Source: Robiginitalea aurantiaca
GTDB lineage: Bacteria; Bacteroidota; Bacteroidia; Flavobacteriales; Flavobacteriaceae
Assembly (NCBI RefSeq): GCF_030380815.1
Contig: NZ_JAUDUY010000010.1
Span: 1-64,000, forward strand
DNA: 64,000 nt
Direction: 5' to 3'
The translations under genes and the position numbers were made by a program. Shown in pieces: positions 54,693 through 63,859 of this stretch. The first letter of the stretch is position 1. Every line of letters begins with the position of its first letter. The notes under the pieces are model-generated. The model did no database searches. It saw nothing but the letters and a program-made list of their open reading frames with translations, and was not told the origin of the DNA.

Positions 54693-55490
54693 CTAAGAGG
54701 TAGATTTCAGGGAATCCGGGATTGTGCAGACCGGGATGGGAAGCATTTTATGCCGATTAACGGTATTGAATTTTTTATAGATTTTAAAGACTTCCTGTTC
54801 GCGACCTGTAAAATCTGAAGCGTTTTTACCCCTGGAATCCATTTCCATGGCCCATTCCAATTCGGGATAGGAGGCACCAATCTGGTCCTCGTCGGTGCGA
54901 TCGTCCCCCCAGAGCCCGTCGGTAGGTGGCGCCTGAAGGATGTCTTCGCCCACTCCCAGGAATTCTGCAAGTTGGTATACTTCTGTTTTCATCAGGTCGG
55001 CGATGGGGCTGAGATCAACACCTCCGTCCCCATATTTGGTATAGAAACCTACCCCGAAGTCTTCTACCTTATTTCCGGTGCCCGCCACTAACAGACCCTG
55101 CAGGGCAGCGAAGTAATACAGGGAAGTCATCCGGAGCCGGGCCCGTGTATTGGCGAGGGACATCAAACGGTCCTCTTCGTTATCCACGGGAGGGAAGGCC
55201 GCTATCAGATTATCGAAGACCGGTGTCAGGTCTATCCACTCTGATCTCACATTGGGATAGTGCTGCTTCAGCCAGAAAATGTGGTTTGCCGCCCGTGTGA
55301 TCTGGTATCGCGACTGGTGAATCGGCATTTCAAGACAAAGAAGCTCCAGGCCGGTGCGGGCACATAAAGTAGAGGTCAGTGCTGAGTCAATCCCTCCCGA
55401 AACCCCGATGACAAAACCCTTCATCCCTGCATCCTCAGCATAGGTTTTGAGCCAGTCTACAATATGGTTAATCACTTTTTCTGTATGCAT
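54693..55490 (-). CDS. nadE: NH3-dependent NAD+ synthetase
   Basis: 265 residues from the ATG at 55490. The PP-loop SGGIDSALT is near the N terminus (VIGVSGGIDSALTSTLCA), and VGFYTKYGDGGVDLSPIAD with KVEDFGVGFYT confirm the family. There is no glutaminase domain, so ammonia is the nitrogen donor. A longer frame to 55589 was rejected because it crosses into the divergent gldB region. It is divergent from gldB with a shared regulatory region. Confidence 0.95.
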   Translation of the reverse strand: MHTEKVINHIVDWLKTYAEDAGMKGFVIGVSGGIDSALTSTLCARTGLELLCLEMPIHQSRYQITRAANHIFWLKQHYPNVRSEWIDLTPVFDNLIAAFPPVDNEEDRLMSLANTRARLRMTSLYYFAALQGLLVAGTGNKVEDFGVGFYTKYGDGGVDLSPIADLMKTEVYQLAEFLGVGEDILQAPPTDGLWGDDRTDEDQIGASYPELEWAMEMDSRGKNASDFTGREQEVFKIYKKFNTVNRHKMLPIPVCTIPDSLKSTS

Positions 55491-55495
55491 AGGTG

Positions 55496-55526
55496 TTCGG
55501 ATTGAATTGGAAAAAGGGTAACTTTG
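55496..55526 (+). promoter_or_regulatory. Promoter of gldB
   Basis: A -33-like TTC (55496-55498), a 20-base spacer and TAACTTTG (55519-55526), a full -7 match. This would start transcription near 55533, after the longer open frame start at 55493, and supports the TTG at 55568 as translation start. Confidence 0.55.
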
Positions 55527-55567
55527 CCCTTGTAAAAATAGCATCTGATCCCTTAAATAAGAAAGAC

Positions 55568-56551
55568 TTGAAAGGAATTGTTGGGTCACTCCCCAAAACG
55601 ACCATTGGTATTGTAATGATAATCCTGCTCATTCAATGTGCCGGACCCGAGCCTGGGATCGAAGAAGCCGTGTTAAACACACCGATTTCTCTGCAGGTCA
55701 CCCGATTCGATCTCGACTTTGGAGCTTCGGCCCCGGAGGACCTTCCGCGCCTTAAGGCGGATTATCCCTACCTGTTTCCGCAACAGTTTCCGGATTCGGT
55801 TTGGATCTCCACCATGAGTGATACGCTTCAGCGACAGCTCCGGGAGGAAGTTCGGAAATCATTTTCGGATTTCAGGCCCTATGAGATGGAACTCGAACTG
55901 TACTTTAAGCATGTGGCCTACTATTTTCCTCAGGCCCCCATACCAGGGGTGCTCACCGTCACCTCAAATGTAGACTATAAGAACAGGGTTATCCTGACGG
56001 ATTCCCTACTTCTCATTGGCCTGGACAACTATCTGGGCCCGGACCATCCTTTTTATGAAGGACTGCCCAATTTTGTTTCTAAAGAATTGGATCCCGCCTT
56101 TATGGTGAGTGATGTGGCCGGGGCATTCAATCAGAAAAGTGTACCACCCCCCGGAGACCGCAGTTTTATTGCTCAGATGGTATATTACGGGAAGGGGTTG
56201 TATCTAAAGGATCGCATGATGCCTTTGGCGGCGGATTCCGTCAAGATAAAGTACTCCGCTTCCGAACTGGAGTGGGCTAAAGCAAATGAGAATCAGGTCT
56301 GGCGTTATTTCATAGAGCGGGAGTTGCTCTACAGCACCGATAAAAAACTCGGGCCTCGTTTTCTGGACACGGCGCCCTTCAGTAAATTCGGACTCTTGCT
56401 GGATAATGAATCCCCGGGGCGCATCGGACAATACATGGGTTGGCAGATTGTCCGTGCCTTTATGGAGAAAAAAGAGCTTGAACTCTCAGAACTGCTGGCT
56501 TTTCCTGAAGAGGAGCTTTTTAGGGAGTCCAACTACAAACCTCAAAAATAA
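55568..56551 (+). CDS. gldB: Gliding motility lipoprotein GldB
   Basis: 327 residues from the TTG at 55568. Lipoprotein signal IVMIILLIQC with Cys24. The body shows the GldB pattern: ISLQVTRFDLDFG, RLKADYPYLFPQQFPDSVW, KHVAYYFPQAPIPGVLTVTS, and GRIGQYMGWQIVRAFMEKKE. GldB is needed for gliding and for T9SS-related functions in F. johnsoniae. It is followed at once by gldC. GldB and GldC are paired in other gliding Bacteroidota. Confidence 0.9.
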   Translation: MKGIVGSLPKTTIGIVMIILLIQCAGPEPGIEEAVLNTPISLQVTRFDLDFGASAPEDLPRLKADYPYLFPQQFPDSVWISTMSDTLQRQLREEVRKSFSDFRPYEMELELYFKHVAYYFPQAPIPGVLTVTSNVDYKNRVILTDSLLLIGLDNYLGPDHPFYEGLPNFVSKELDPAFMVSDVAGAFNQKSVPPPGDRSFIAQMVYYGKGLYLKDRMMPLAADSVKIKYSASELEWAKANENQVWRYFIERELLYSTDKKLGPRFLDTAPFSKFGLLLDNESPGRIGQYMGWQIVRAFMEKKELELSELLAFPEEELFRESNYKPQK

Positions 56552-56552
56552 A

Positions 56553-56900
56553 ATGTCAAAACAAGAACATACCTCAGAGATTACGTTAACGGTAACCCTG
56601 GATGAGAACCGGGTTCCCGAAGGACTCACATGGTCAGCCGAGGATGGGGGGATTGAAGATCAGGAGGCCAAAGCCATGCTGCTTTCTGTTTGGGATCACA
56701 AATCCAAGGAATCCCTTAAAATCGATCTTTGGACCAAAGATATGCCCCTGGACGAGATGAAGGTCTTCTTTCATCAGACCCTTGTGGCCATGTCAGATAC
56801 GTTTATGAAGGCCACACAGGATGAAAAAATGACGGCCACCATGCGGGATTTTTGCGACTATTTTGCTGAAAAACTCGAGCTGGGTGGCATAAAGCCCTGA
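56553..56900 (+). CDS. gldC: Gliding motility protein GldC
   Basis: 115 residues. MSKQEHTSEITLTVTLDENR and IEDQEAKAMLLSVWDH match GldC. It is cytoplasmic, stabilises or supports GldB, and in F. johnsoniae its loss reduces gliding. The start is 1 base after the gldB stop; its own stop abuts the PFK frame at 56900. Confidence 0.92.
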   Translation: MSKQEHTSEITLTVTLDENRVPEGLTWSAEDGGIEDQEAKAMLLSVWDHKSKESLKIDLWTKDMPLDEMKVFFHQTLVAMSDTFMKATQDEKMTATMRDFCDYFAEKLELGGIKP

Positions 56901-56950
56901 TGGAGCACCTTTACCTGACGCTAACCTTCCATTCCAAAAAGAATCATCTC

Positions 56951-58270
56951 ATGAAAACTGACCGATTTAAGATAAAGACCCTGGGACCGGCGTCGCTTAC
57001 ATCCCCCTTACCGCTGAGCAGTGAGAAAGGCGATAAGCTTTTTAATTTTGTCACCGATGCCCAGAAGGTACTTTTTAATCCCGGTCTTGAAGCGTATTCC
57101 CTGGGCTTGAAGGAGGGAGGCATTCCTGCTGCCGTAGAGAAGGCCGGACCCCGAAAAAAAATCTTTTTTGACCCGGCCAAAACGACGGCTGCGATTGTTA
57201 CCTGTGGAGGATTGTGTCCCGGAATCAACAACGTAATCCGCAGTCTGGTAATGGGGCTCCACTATTTTTACGGAGTGCCGAGAATTATAGGGATTCCGTA
57301 TGGATATCAGGGTCTTGGACCTGATAATCCGCATCCATATCACGATCTAAACCCGGATAAGGTCAGGGATATACATCAATTTGGAGGTACGATCCTCGGT
57401 TCTTCCAGGGGAGGCCAGAAAGCCTCCGATATTGTCGATTCGCTTGTGCGGATGAACATTGACATGCTTTTTACAATCGGTGGTGACGGCACGTTAAAGG
57501 GATGTGAGGCTATTGGACAGGAAGTTGAAAAGCGCGGCCTGGATATTTCGGTGATTGGAATTCCCAAAACTATTGACAACGATATCGATCTAATCGATAA
57601 ATCCTTTGGCTTTGAAACGGCCTTTGATGTGGCATCACCTATAATCAGGGATGCCCATAATGAGGCTAAAGGGGCCTATAATGGGATTGCTATTGTAAAA
57701 TTAATGGGGAGGGACAGTGGTTTTATTGCGGCATCTGCCTCTATGGCCATGCCCGAGGTCAATTTCCTGTTGGTGCCCGAATTGCCTTTTCAACTGGAAG
57801 GGAAGGACGGGTTCCTGAATTTATTGAAGCGCCGGCTAAAGGCCAAACAACATGCCGTTATTGTGGTTGCCGAGGGGGCCGGACAGCATTTGTTTGAATC
57901 CGATTCTGAGATCAGGGATGCCTCGGGAAACATCAAGCACAAGGATATTGGCGTTTTGCTCAAGGAGCGGATCGACGCCTATTTTAAAGCCGAGCAGACA
58001 GAGGTCACCATCAAGTATATCGACCCGAGTTACATTATTCGATCTGCCCCGGCCAATGCCAGTGATAGTATTTTCTGCAATCGACTGGCCTATCAGGCTG
58101 TGCATGGGGCCATGGCGGGCAAAACCCGGTTTGTGGTTGGCCTGCTCAACAACCAGTTGGTCTACCTCCCGATAGATGAAGTGGTCATGCGAAGAAAGAA
58201 GATCGATCTTGAGGGCGAATTCTGGTTCGCTGCCCTTCAGAGTACAGGACAACCTTTTAACATGGGTTAA
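56951..58270 (+). CDS. 6-phosphofructokinase, group with GGDGT/PKTIDND active site
   Basis: 439 residues from the ATG at 56951. The PFK superfamily motifs are IVTCGGLCPGINNVIRSL, GGDGTLKG (about 177-184), GIPKTIDNDIDLIDKSFGF and MGRDSGFIAASASMA. Gly in GGDGT is ATP-type, whereas Lys in PKTIDND is the PPi-type residue; this combination is seen in ATP-dependent PFKs of the plant/trypanosome-like clade. ATP use is therefore more likely, but PPi use is not excluded. It is 50 bases after gldC and converges with the glucan phosphorylase gene (stops overlap by 4). Confidence 0.88.
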   Translation: MKTDRFKIKTLGPASLTSPLPLSSEKGDKLFNFVTDAQKVLFNPGLEAYSLGLKEGGIPAAVEKAGPRKKIFFDPAKTTAAIVTCGGLCPGINNVIRSLVMGLHYFYGVPRIIGIPYGYQGLGPDNPHPYHDLNPDKVRDIHQFGGTILGSSRGGQKASDIVDSLVRMNIDMLFTIGGDGTLKGCEAIGQEVEKRGLDISVIGIPKTIDNDIDLIDKSFGFETAFDVASPIIRDAHNEAKGAYNGIAIVKLMGRDSGFIAASASMAMPEVNFLLVPELPFQLEGKDGFLNLLKRRLKAKQHAVIVVAEGAGQHLFESDSEIRDASGNIKHKDIGVLLKERIDAYFKAEQTEVTIKYIDPSYIIRSAPANASDSIFCNRLAYQAVHGAMAGKTRFVVGLLNNQLVYLPIDEVVMRRKKIDLEGEFWFAALQSTGQPFNMG

Positions 58271-59916
58271 TCGCTGTAGAGCGTGTTGTAGTACTGGTCT
58301 GCCATGCGATGGCTTGAAAAATCAGGGTTTACTGCCGTTATTCCATTAAATACGCGCTGCATCCACTGTGTTTTGTCTGTATAGTACATCGGCATGACCT
58401 CATTTTCAAGTAGCTCATACAAATGACGGCTGTCCAGTTCGTCCTGTACGGAAATGGGCTGGCCCGGATCTACTTCGGGAAGAACAAATGAGTTCTTGTT
58501 TTTATCCGCAAATTCAGGTATCCAGCCATCGTTGACCGTCAGGTTTACAGTCCCGTTCATGGCGGCAGTCATCCCGCTGGTCCCCGAGGCTTCCCGCGTA
58601 ATCCTTGGGGTATTGAGCCACACATCCGAACCGCATTTCAGCAGACGGGACAGGGCAATTTCATAGCCTGTCAGCACGGCCAGGTTCGGAAAGCCTTTAC
58701 TAACCTCAACGAGTCGATTAAAGGTATTGATGGCGTTGAAGTCTTTGGGATAGGGTTTTCCGGCCCATATTATTTGTACGGCTTGTCCCTTCCGACGGAT
58801 TAATTCAACAAATCTTGGGAAATCATGGAGCAGCAGGTCCGGTCTCTTATAGGCCGCAAAGCGCCGTGCCCATACAATGGTCAGAACCTCCGGATCGAAA
58901 AGCTTTCCGGTCTGGTCGAGCACTTCTTTGAATAACTGGGTTTTCAGCTCCTTTTTCCTTTTTTGAAAGGATGCCGCCTTTTTTTGTTGGAAGGCTTTGC
59001 CGAGCGCAGGATCCGTCCAAAATCCCGGATGTTGCGCATTGGTAATATGTGTGATCTTCTGATCCAGACCAAACGACTGCCACATCCCCCGGGCCACCTG
59101 GCCATGCAGCCTTGAAACGGCATTGGCCTTGTTTGAAAGCCGGAGGGCAGCCACGGTATAATTCAGGCCTTCCCCAACCAATTCTTTCTGGAGCTCAGGA
59201 CCCGCAAGGGTGCGGCCAAAGAATCCGCGGGAATTCAAATGATACCCATTCCGCACTACGTTACCCGCCTGCACCGGAGTATGTGTGGTAAAAACAAACC
59301 TGGAAGGATCGACTCCTTCATTTTTGAGGTGGTAAAAGGCCGGGAGGGCATGGCCTTCATTGAGATGGTACTTATCAGCCCCGCCCAGGGCCTGGACGAC
59401 TTTGGCTCCTCCAATCCCAAGGACAATATTCTGGGAGATGCGGGTCTCGTCATTTGAGTCATAGAGGTTATCCGTAATGGTTTGTGAGAGGTAATCGTTC
59501 TCAGGGAGGTCCGTGGATAGAAGGTAGAGTGGCACAGTGCCAAATATCTCTGGTTTGAGCACATAGGCCCTGACGCGAACATCCGGATTATCATTAATAG
59601 TTATCCGCACCTCGATTCCCGTATCTTCCAGAAAGTTATAGCGTTTTTCACTCCTTCGGGCCACCATACTCTGATCTTCAGCACGTCCCTGGTCGTAGTA
59701 CCCATATTTCCAGAGCATGCCGATTCCGATCATATTTTGCTTCAGGTCAAATGCCGATCTGAGGTGGGATCCCGCAAGGAAACCAAGTCCTCCGGAATAA
59801 ATTTTTAACCCCTGATCAATTCCAAATTCCATACTGAAATAGGCGACCCGCTTGTTGTATTTCCGAGCGGGTTTGTAGGGGTGGTGCCAGGAGGCATATT
59901 GAGATGAAGGGTTCAT
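58267..59916 (-). CDS. Alpha-glucan phosphorylase family (GT35) protein lacking the PLP lysine
   Basis: 549 residues, the short type of the family. MEFGIDQGLKIYSGGLGFLA, HLNEGHALPAFYHL and FTTHTPVQAGNVV agree with alpha-glucan phosphorylase. Active enzymes have EASGTSGMKAALNG, where Lys binds PLP; here the sequence is EASGTSGMTAAMNG with Thr450 (codon ACT, minus strand, 58567-58569). Other parts of the core (VWARRFAAYKRPDLLLHDF, WLNTPRITREASGTS) are intact. It may be a catalytically changed glycosyltransferase, or this substitution may be conserved in Bacteroidota. I do not name it glgP for that reason. Confidence 0.85.
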   Translation of the reverse strand: MNPSSQYASWHHPYKPARKYNKRVAYFSMEFGIDQGLKIYSGGLGFLAGSHLRSAFDLKQNMIGIGMLWKYGYYDQGRAEDQSMVARRSEKRYNFLEDTGIEVRITINDNPDVRVRAYVLKPEIFGTVPLYLLSTDLPENDYLSQTITDNLYDSNDETRISQNIVLGIGGAKVVQALGGADKYHLNEGHALPAFYHLKNEGVDPSRFVFTTHTPVQAGNVVRNGYHLNSRGFFGRTLAGPELQKELVGEGLNYTVAALRLSNKANAVSRLHGQVARGMWQSFGLDQKITHITNAQHPGFWTDPALGKAFQQKKAASFQKRKKELKTQLFKEVLDQTGKLFDPEVLTIVWARRFAAYKRPDLLLHDFPRFVELIRRKGQAVQIIWAGKPYPKDFNAINTFNRLVEVSKGFPNLAVLTGYEIALSRLLKCGSDVWLNTPRITREASGTSGMTAAMNGTVNLTVNDGWIPEFADKNKNSFVLPEVDPGQPISVQDELDSRHLYELLENEVMPMYYTDKTQWMQRVFNGITAVNPDFSSHRMADQYYNTLYSD

Positions 59917-60076
59917 AGGGTAAATAGGTTTTTTAACCAGGGGGCAAAGTACATAATATTTGGGATCCCTGAATTTCTCGCCTGTTCAAAAAAATGTATC
60001 CGATAAAACAAGGGATTGGGATCCGTACGATTGATTCGGGCAGAACGCAGCACCCAAATTGAGGAATTAGAGGTTT

Positions 60077-60856
60077 CTAGTGTTCGATTGTGAGCAGGGG
60101 AGTTGAGGATTGTTGGGCCAGAATACGGGTAAGACGTCCCTCTGAAGGCGTTCCTTTTTTTACGTGTTTGTTGGGTAAAATCGTAACCAAGTCAATATCG
60201 TGGGCGTCTACGTAGTCAAAAATTCCTGCAACCACATCTTCATTCTTGATATAGACATGATGGGAATAAAATGATTCCAGATAGTATTCCAAAAGGTGTT
60301 CATTCCGCTCTTCCGGTTCCGTGTACCCAAAATGATCAGATTCCGAGGCAATGGTCAGTACGGTTACCGAAGCATTAAAACGTCGGGCAATCTGCAAAAG
60401 GGTGTGAAGCAAATTCGGATCATCGATTTCATTGGAACCCAGGACCAATGCAATCCGGCCTAATTTAAACTCCTCCTCTGTCCCTGAAGGAACCACAAGC
60501 ACGGGAAACATTGCCTTTAAAACCAATTCTGCAGTTTTTGTATTGGCATCAGCCTTGCTGGAACCCTCAGTGCCCATGATCACCATATCCGCCTTTTCTT
60601 CTGTACATTTCTCCAGTAACCCGTCAACAGAGCCTGGGATGAGCGTGGTCCATGATAATTCGCCCTGGAAGATTCTTGAGATTCCGGATGAAATCCGGGT
60701 TCGCGCTTCTTCAAATCGTTCAGGGTCTTCTTGGTCTGCGATCAGACAGAACTGCAAATCGACACCGGGAAGGGAACCCGCGTAATCAATAGCATACCGC
60801 ACCCCATGTTCAGATGCTTTAGAGAAATCATAGGGTACCAGGATTCTTTTATTCAT
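60077..60856 (-). CDS. Universal stress protein (UspA family)
   Basis: 259 residues, tandem Usp-type halves. The first starts MNKRILVPYDFSKASEHGVRYA and has the nucleotide-binding type MGTEGSSKADANTKTAELVL; the second covers the C-terminal part with DLVTILPNKHVKKGTPSEGR. It is a soluble, probably ATP-binding, stress protein. Isolated; no regulator adjacent. Confidence 0.88.
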   Translation of the reverse strand: MNKRILVPYDFSKASEHGVRYAIDYAGSLPGVDLQFCLIADQEDPERFEEARTRISSGISRIFQGELSWTTLIPGSVDGLLEKCTEEKADMVIMGTEGSSKADANTKTAELVLKAMFPVLVVPSGTEEEFKLGRIALVLGSNEIDDPNLLHTLLQIARRFNASVTVLTIASESDHFGYTEPEERNEHLLEYYLESFYSHHVYIKNEDVVAGIFDYVDAHDIDLVTILPNKHVKKGTPSEGRLTRILAQQSSTPLLTIEH

Positions 60857-60958
60857 GTGTTCAAGTACGTAAGGGTTAAAGACAGAGGTAAATCTAACAC
60901 CTCTTTGTATGAAATGACATGATAAAACTCATTTTTTTTACCCTTAACCGCTGATTAT

Positions 60959-61672
60959 TCAATTGGACATCGGTACTTCAATCAGCAATACCCTGCTGTC
61001 TTCCTCGAAGGCAAATTCAAGAGTTTCGGCATCCCAAATACCAAGGGCGTCTCTTCGATTAAGGGTTTCATCTGCCATTCTGAGCCTGCCTTCCAATAGA
61101 AAAACATATACCCCGTTTCCCGGTTCGCGGATTTTGTATGTCGTTGAAGTTGTGCCCTGAAAATCTCCCATATGGAACCAGGTATCCTGGTATACCCATA
61201 AGCCCTTGTGCTTTCCTTCCGGGCCAAGTATTGTATGCCAGGTTTTTTTGAGATCCTCAGGGTTAAGGGAAACTTGATCGTATCTGGGGGTAACATTGAC
61301 CTTATTTGGCACAATCCAGATCTGTAAAAAAGCGACTTCCCGGTCTTTGTTTTTGTTGTACTCACTGTGGCTGACTCCGGTTCCAGCACTCATTACCTGT
61401 ACATCGCCTTCCCGGATTACGGTAGTGTTTCCCATACTGTCTTTATGTTCGAGATCCCCTTGGAGTGGAATGGAAATAATCTCCATATTTCGGTGCGGAT
61501 GTGTGCCGAATCCCATACCCGGGGCAACACGATCGTCATTCAGTACGCGAAGTGTCCCGAATTGCATTCTCTCTGGATTGTAGTAATTTGCAAAACTAAA
61601 GCTGTGGTAACTTTCAAGCCATCCATGGTTCGCATGGCCCCTATCACCTGATCTTTGAAGCATTTTTTTCAT
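60959..61672 (-). CDS. Pirin family protein
   Basis: 237 residues from the ATG at 61672. Pirin Fe ligands are present: GFGTHPHRNMEIIS (His, His) and GVSHSEYNKNKD (His, Glu). The N-terminal cupin starts MKKMLQRSGDRGHANHGWLE followed by YHSFSFANYYNPERM. Some members act as quercetinases or as redox regulators; function here unknown. A longer frame from 61714 was rejected. Confidence 0.93.
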   Translation of the reverse strand: MKKMLQRSGDRGHANHGWLESYHSFSFANYYNPERMQFGTLRVLNDDRVAPGMGFGTHPHRNMEIISIPLQGDLEHKDSMGNTTVIREGDVQVMSAGTGVSHSEYNKNKDREVAFLQIWIVPNKVNVTPRYDQVSLNPEDLKKTWHTILGPEGKHKGLWVYQDTWFHMGDFQGTTSTTYKIREPGNGVYVFLLEGRLRMADETLNRRDALGIWDAETLEFAFEEDSRVLLIEVPMSN

Positions 61673-61900
61673 ATGATGTGGGTCTAATTGACGGACAAGA
61701 TACAAATCCGGCATGCGATTTGGTTATAAGGAAAGGTTAAAGGGAGCTGCCTGCAGTAGGAAGGGAATTGAGGATGCAATGCTGCAAGTGGGTTGCAAAC
61801 TGGAGATCGTGTTTGATGGGGAATTCCCCTCCCTCCCCAAGCCTAAGGTATTACCCTTGGCTGCATTAACCTATCAGCGGGATTTGTTAAGAAAAATAAG

Positions 61901-62302
61901 ATGCAACAAAGGCCTTCAGACATTGAAAAGAATCACCCGGAAGGCAGCCTGGTTTTTGTCTGGAATGCGGACGCCGGGATCCTCAATGCGGTAAAGGATA
62001 GCCTTCATAAATGGATTAGCCCCGAAACCTATTCCTGTCGCCTCTGTGAATTAACACATGGATTTGCAAAGGAAAAAAAAGCATGGAGGACGTTTTTGGA
62101 CTCCGTTGGAAAACCCGTCTTTTTCTACTATCGGGATACTTTTGATCAGACGGGCATTTCAGGTGACTTTCCCTATGCCTTCCCTCTTGTTTTGGAACGA
62201 AACAAGAGTCAGTGGAAGAAATTACTTGGCCCTGACCAATTTGTTGAAATTACAACGCTTGAAGGGTTAATCCGCGCACTGGAACAAAACCTTAGATCGT
62301 AA
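61901..62302 (+). CDS. Hypothetical protein (133 residues)
   Basis: 133 residues, no signal peptide. It shows HPEGSLVFVWNADAGILNAV, a C-x-x-C-like CRLCEL, and AFPLVLERNKSQW; composition and codon use look like a real gene. No family recognised. A competing shorter frame at 61713 has poorer composition. It converges with the engB gene (stops 78 bases apart). A hairpin with bulge (AGCC-AAGG with CCTT-GGCT, 61840-61862) lies in its upstream region. Confidence 0.6.
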   Translation: MQQRPSDIEKNHPEGSLVFVWNADAGILNAVKDSLHKWISPETYSCRLCELTHGFAKEKKAWRTFLDSVGKPVFFYYRDTFDQTGISGDFPYAFPLVLERNKSQWKKLLGPDQFVEITTLEGLIRALEQNLRS

Positions 62303-62380
62303 TGCAGTCAGAGTAGCAGGAATGTGAAAGGAAATTGCGTGAACAGATGTTATCTTGAATTAAGGGGTGGGGGGTACCCC

Positions 62381-63001
62381 CTAAAACCTGGATTGCGAAG
62401 CCCGAAACCCTTCATTAATTTCCCCTATATACTTCAACAATTCCTCTCCACCCAGTGTTTTGGAAGATGATGTGACAAAATGCGGGGGTACCTCTACCCA
62501 GCCGGCGGCCTGCATTTCTCCGAAATACATCTTAATGGCCTCATCCCTTGCGCCTGGTTTCAGTTTATCAGCCTTTGTAAAGACTAAGGCAAAGGGGATC
62601 CCTTTGGAATTGAGCCATTCCATGAATTCCAAATCAATAGGAAGGGGGGCATGGCGAATATCGATAAGAAGGAAGGCATTCAGGAGTTGGCTCCTTTGGG
62701 TAAAATAGCGGGTGATGAATTTCTGGAAGCGCGCTTTATCTTTTTTTGAGGTTCGCGCATATCCATATCCGGGTAAGTCGACCAAAAACCAGTTGTCATT
62801 GATTTTGAAATGATTGATCAACTGGGTTTTACCCGGACGGCCAGAGGTTTTTGCCAACCCTTTACGCTGGGTGAGCATATTGATCAGGGAAGACTTCCCT
62901 ACATTGGAACGCCCGATAAATGCGTATTCTGGTAAGGGCTCCGAAGGGCACTTTCCCACGTCTGTATTGCTGCAAAGAAATTCTGCTGAGGTTATTTTCA
63001 T
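62381..63001 (-). CDS. engB: Ribosome biogenesis GTP-binding protein EngB (YsxC/YihA)
   Basis: 206 residues. GTPase motifs: G1 GRSNVGKSSLINML, G2 and G3 with KTQLINHFKIN and DLPGYGYAR, G4 TKADK, G5 within TSSSKTLGG. It aids 50S assembly and septum formation in some bacteria. Followed on the same strand, upstream by 59 bases, by the alpha/beta hydrolase. A perfect palindrome GGGGTACCCC directly abuts its stop (62371-62380). Confidence 0.96.
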   Translation of the reverse strand: MKITSAEFLCSNTDVGKCPSEPLPEYAFIGRSNVGKSSLINMLTQRKGLAKTSGRPGKTQLINHFKINDNWFLVDLPGYGYARTSKKDKARFQKFITRYFTQRSQLLNAFLLIDIRHAPLPIDLEFMEWLNSKGIPFALVFTKADKLKPGARDEAIKMYFGEMQAAGWVEVPPHFVTSSSKTLGGEELLKYIGEINEGFRASQSRF

Positions 63002-63060
63002 ACTGCATTACCTTAGGAACCGGTTGGTGTTACCAGGTGTATTGATCGTAGATAACCCCT

Positions 63061-63825
63061 CTAGAAACCGCGTTGCTGTAACCAGGCATGCAGAATCGTA
63101 TTGAATTCTCCCGGATGCTCCATCATGGGAGCGTGGCCGCATTTGGGTATCCAGAACAAATCGGAATCCGGAAGTAACTCATGGAATTCTTCCGCTACAT
63201 TTGGAGGGGTTACGGAGTCGTTTTCACCCCATATAATACAGGTTGGGGTATTCATTTTCGGAAGGTCCTTGGCCATATTATGGCGAATAGCGCTCTTGGC
63301 AATCGAAAGGGTTTTAACCAGTTTCATCCGGTCGTTGACGGTTTCAAAAACTTCGTCGACTATTTCTTTGGTGGCAACCTCGGGATTGTAAAAAACATCC
63401 TGTGCCTTCTTCTTGATGAATTCGTAATCCCCACGTTTCGGATATCCATCGCCCATAGCACTTTCGTACAATCCGGAGCTCCCTGTAATTACAAGGGCTT
63501 TGACCATCTCAGGATAAAGCTTGGTATGTAATAAGCCAATATGCCCCCCCAGGGAATTCCCCAACAGGATTACATTTTCCAACCCTTTAAATTCGATAAA
63601 ACGCTCCAGGTACTTGGCAAAACTTTTGACATTGGTCTTCAGGAGCGGCATCCCGTATATCGGAAGCTCGGGAACCAAAACCTTATATCCTTTTTCAGGA
63701 AAGTAGTCTGTAACGCCGTGAAAGTTACTGAGGCCTCCCATTAAACCGTGTAAGATGATCAGTGGAGTACCTTCACCAGTTTCGATATACCGGTAATTTC
63801 CTTCTTTCTTAATCTGATTTCCCAT
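63061..63825 (-). CDS. Alpha/beta hydrolase
   Basis: 254 residues from the ATG at 63825. HGLMGGLSNFHGV (oxyanion region), nucleophile LLGNSLGGHIGLL, Asp in GENDSVTPP and His in GHAPMMEHP complete the triad. An in-frame ATG at 63864 lies upstream of a perfect TATATTTG promoter element, so the later start is favoured. The family is often found next to engB in Flavobacteriia. Substrate unknown. Confidence 0.9.
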   Translation of the reverse strand: MGNQIKKEGNYRYIETGEGTPLIILHGLMGGLSNFHGVTDYFPEKGYKVLVPELPIYGMPLLKTNVKSFAKYLERFIEFKGLENVILLGNSLGGHIGLLHTKLYPEMVKALVITGSSGLYESAMGDGYPKRGDYEFIKKKAQDVFYNPEVATKEIVDEVFETVNDRMKLVKTLSIAKSAIRHNMAKDLPKMNTPTCIIWGENDSVTPPNVAEEFHELLPDSDLFWIPKCGHAPMMEHPGEFNTILHAWLQQRGF

Positions 63826-63851
63826 GGGGTCTCTGCCTGCTTTTTCGTTGG

Positions 63852-63859
63852 CAAATATA
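63852..63859 (-). promoter_or_regulatory. Putative -7 box of the alpha/beta hydrolase gene
   Basis: The minus strand reads TATATTTG, a full -7 match, 27 bases ahead of the ATG at 63825. The last 136 bases of the window (63865-64000) contain no further gene I can support; an ATG at 63997 may begin the next one. Confidence 0.5.

Noticed and set aside
61713-61994. 93-codon frame upstream of the 61901 gene
   Set aside because: Overlaps the better 61901 frame, with less protein-like composition and no recognisable features.
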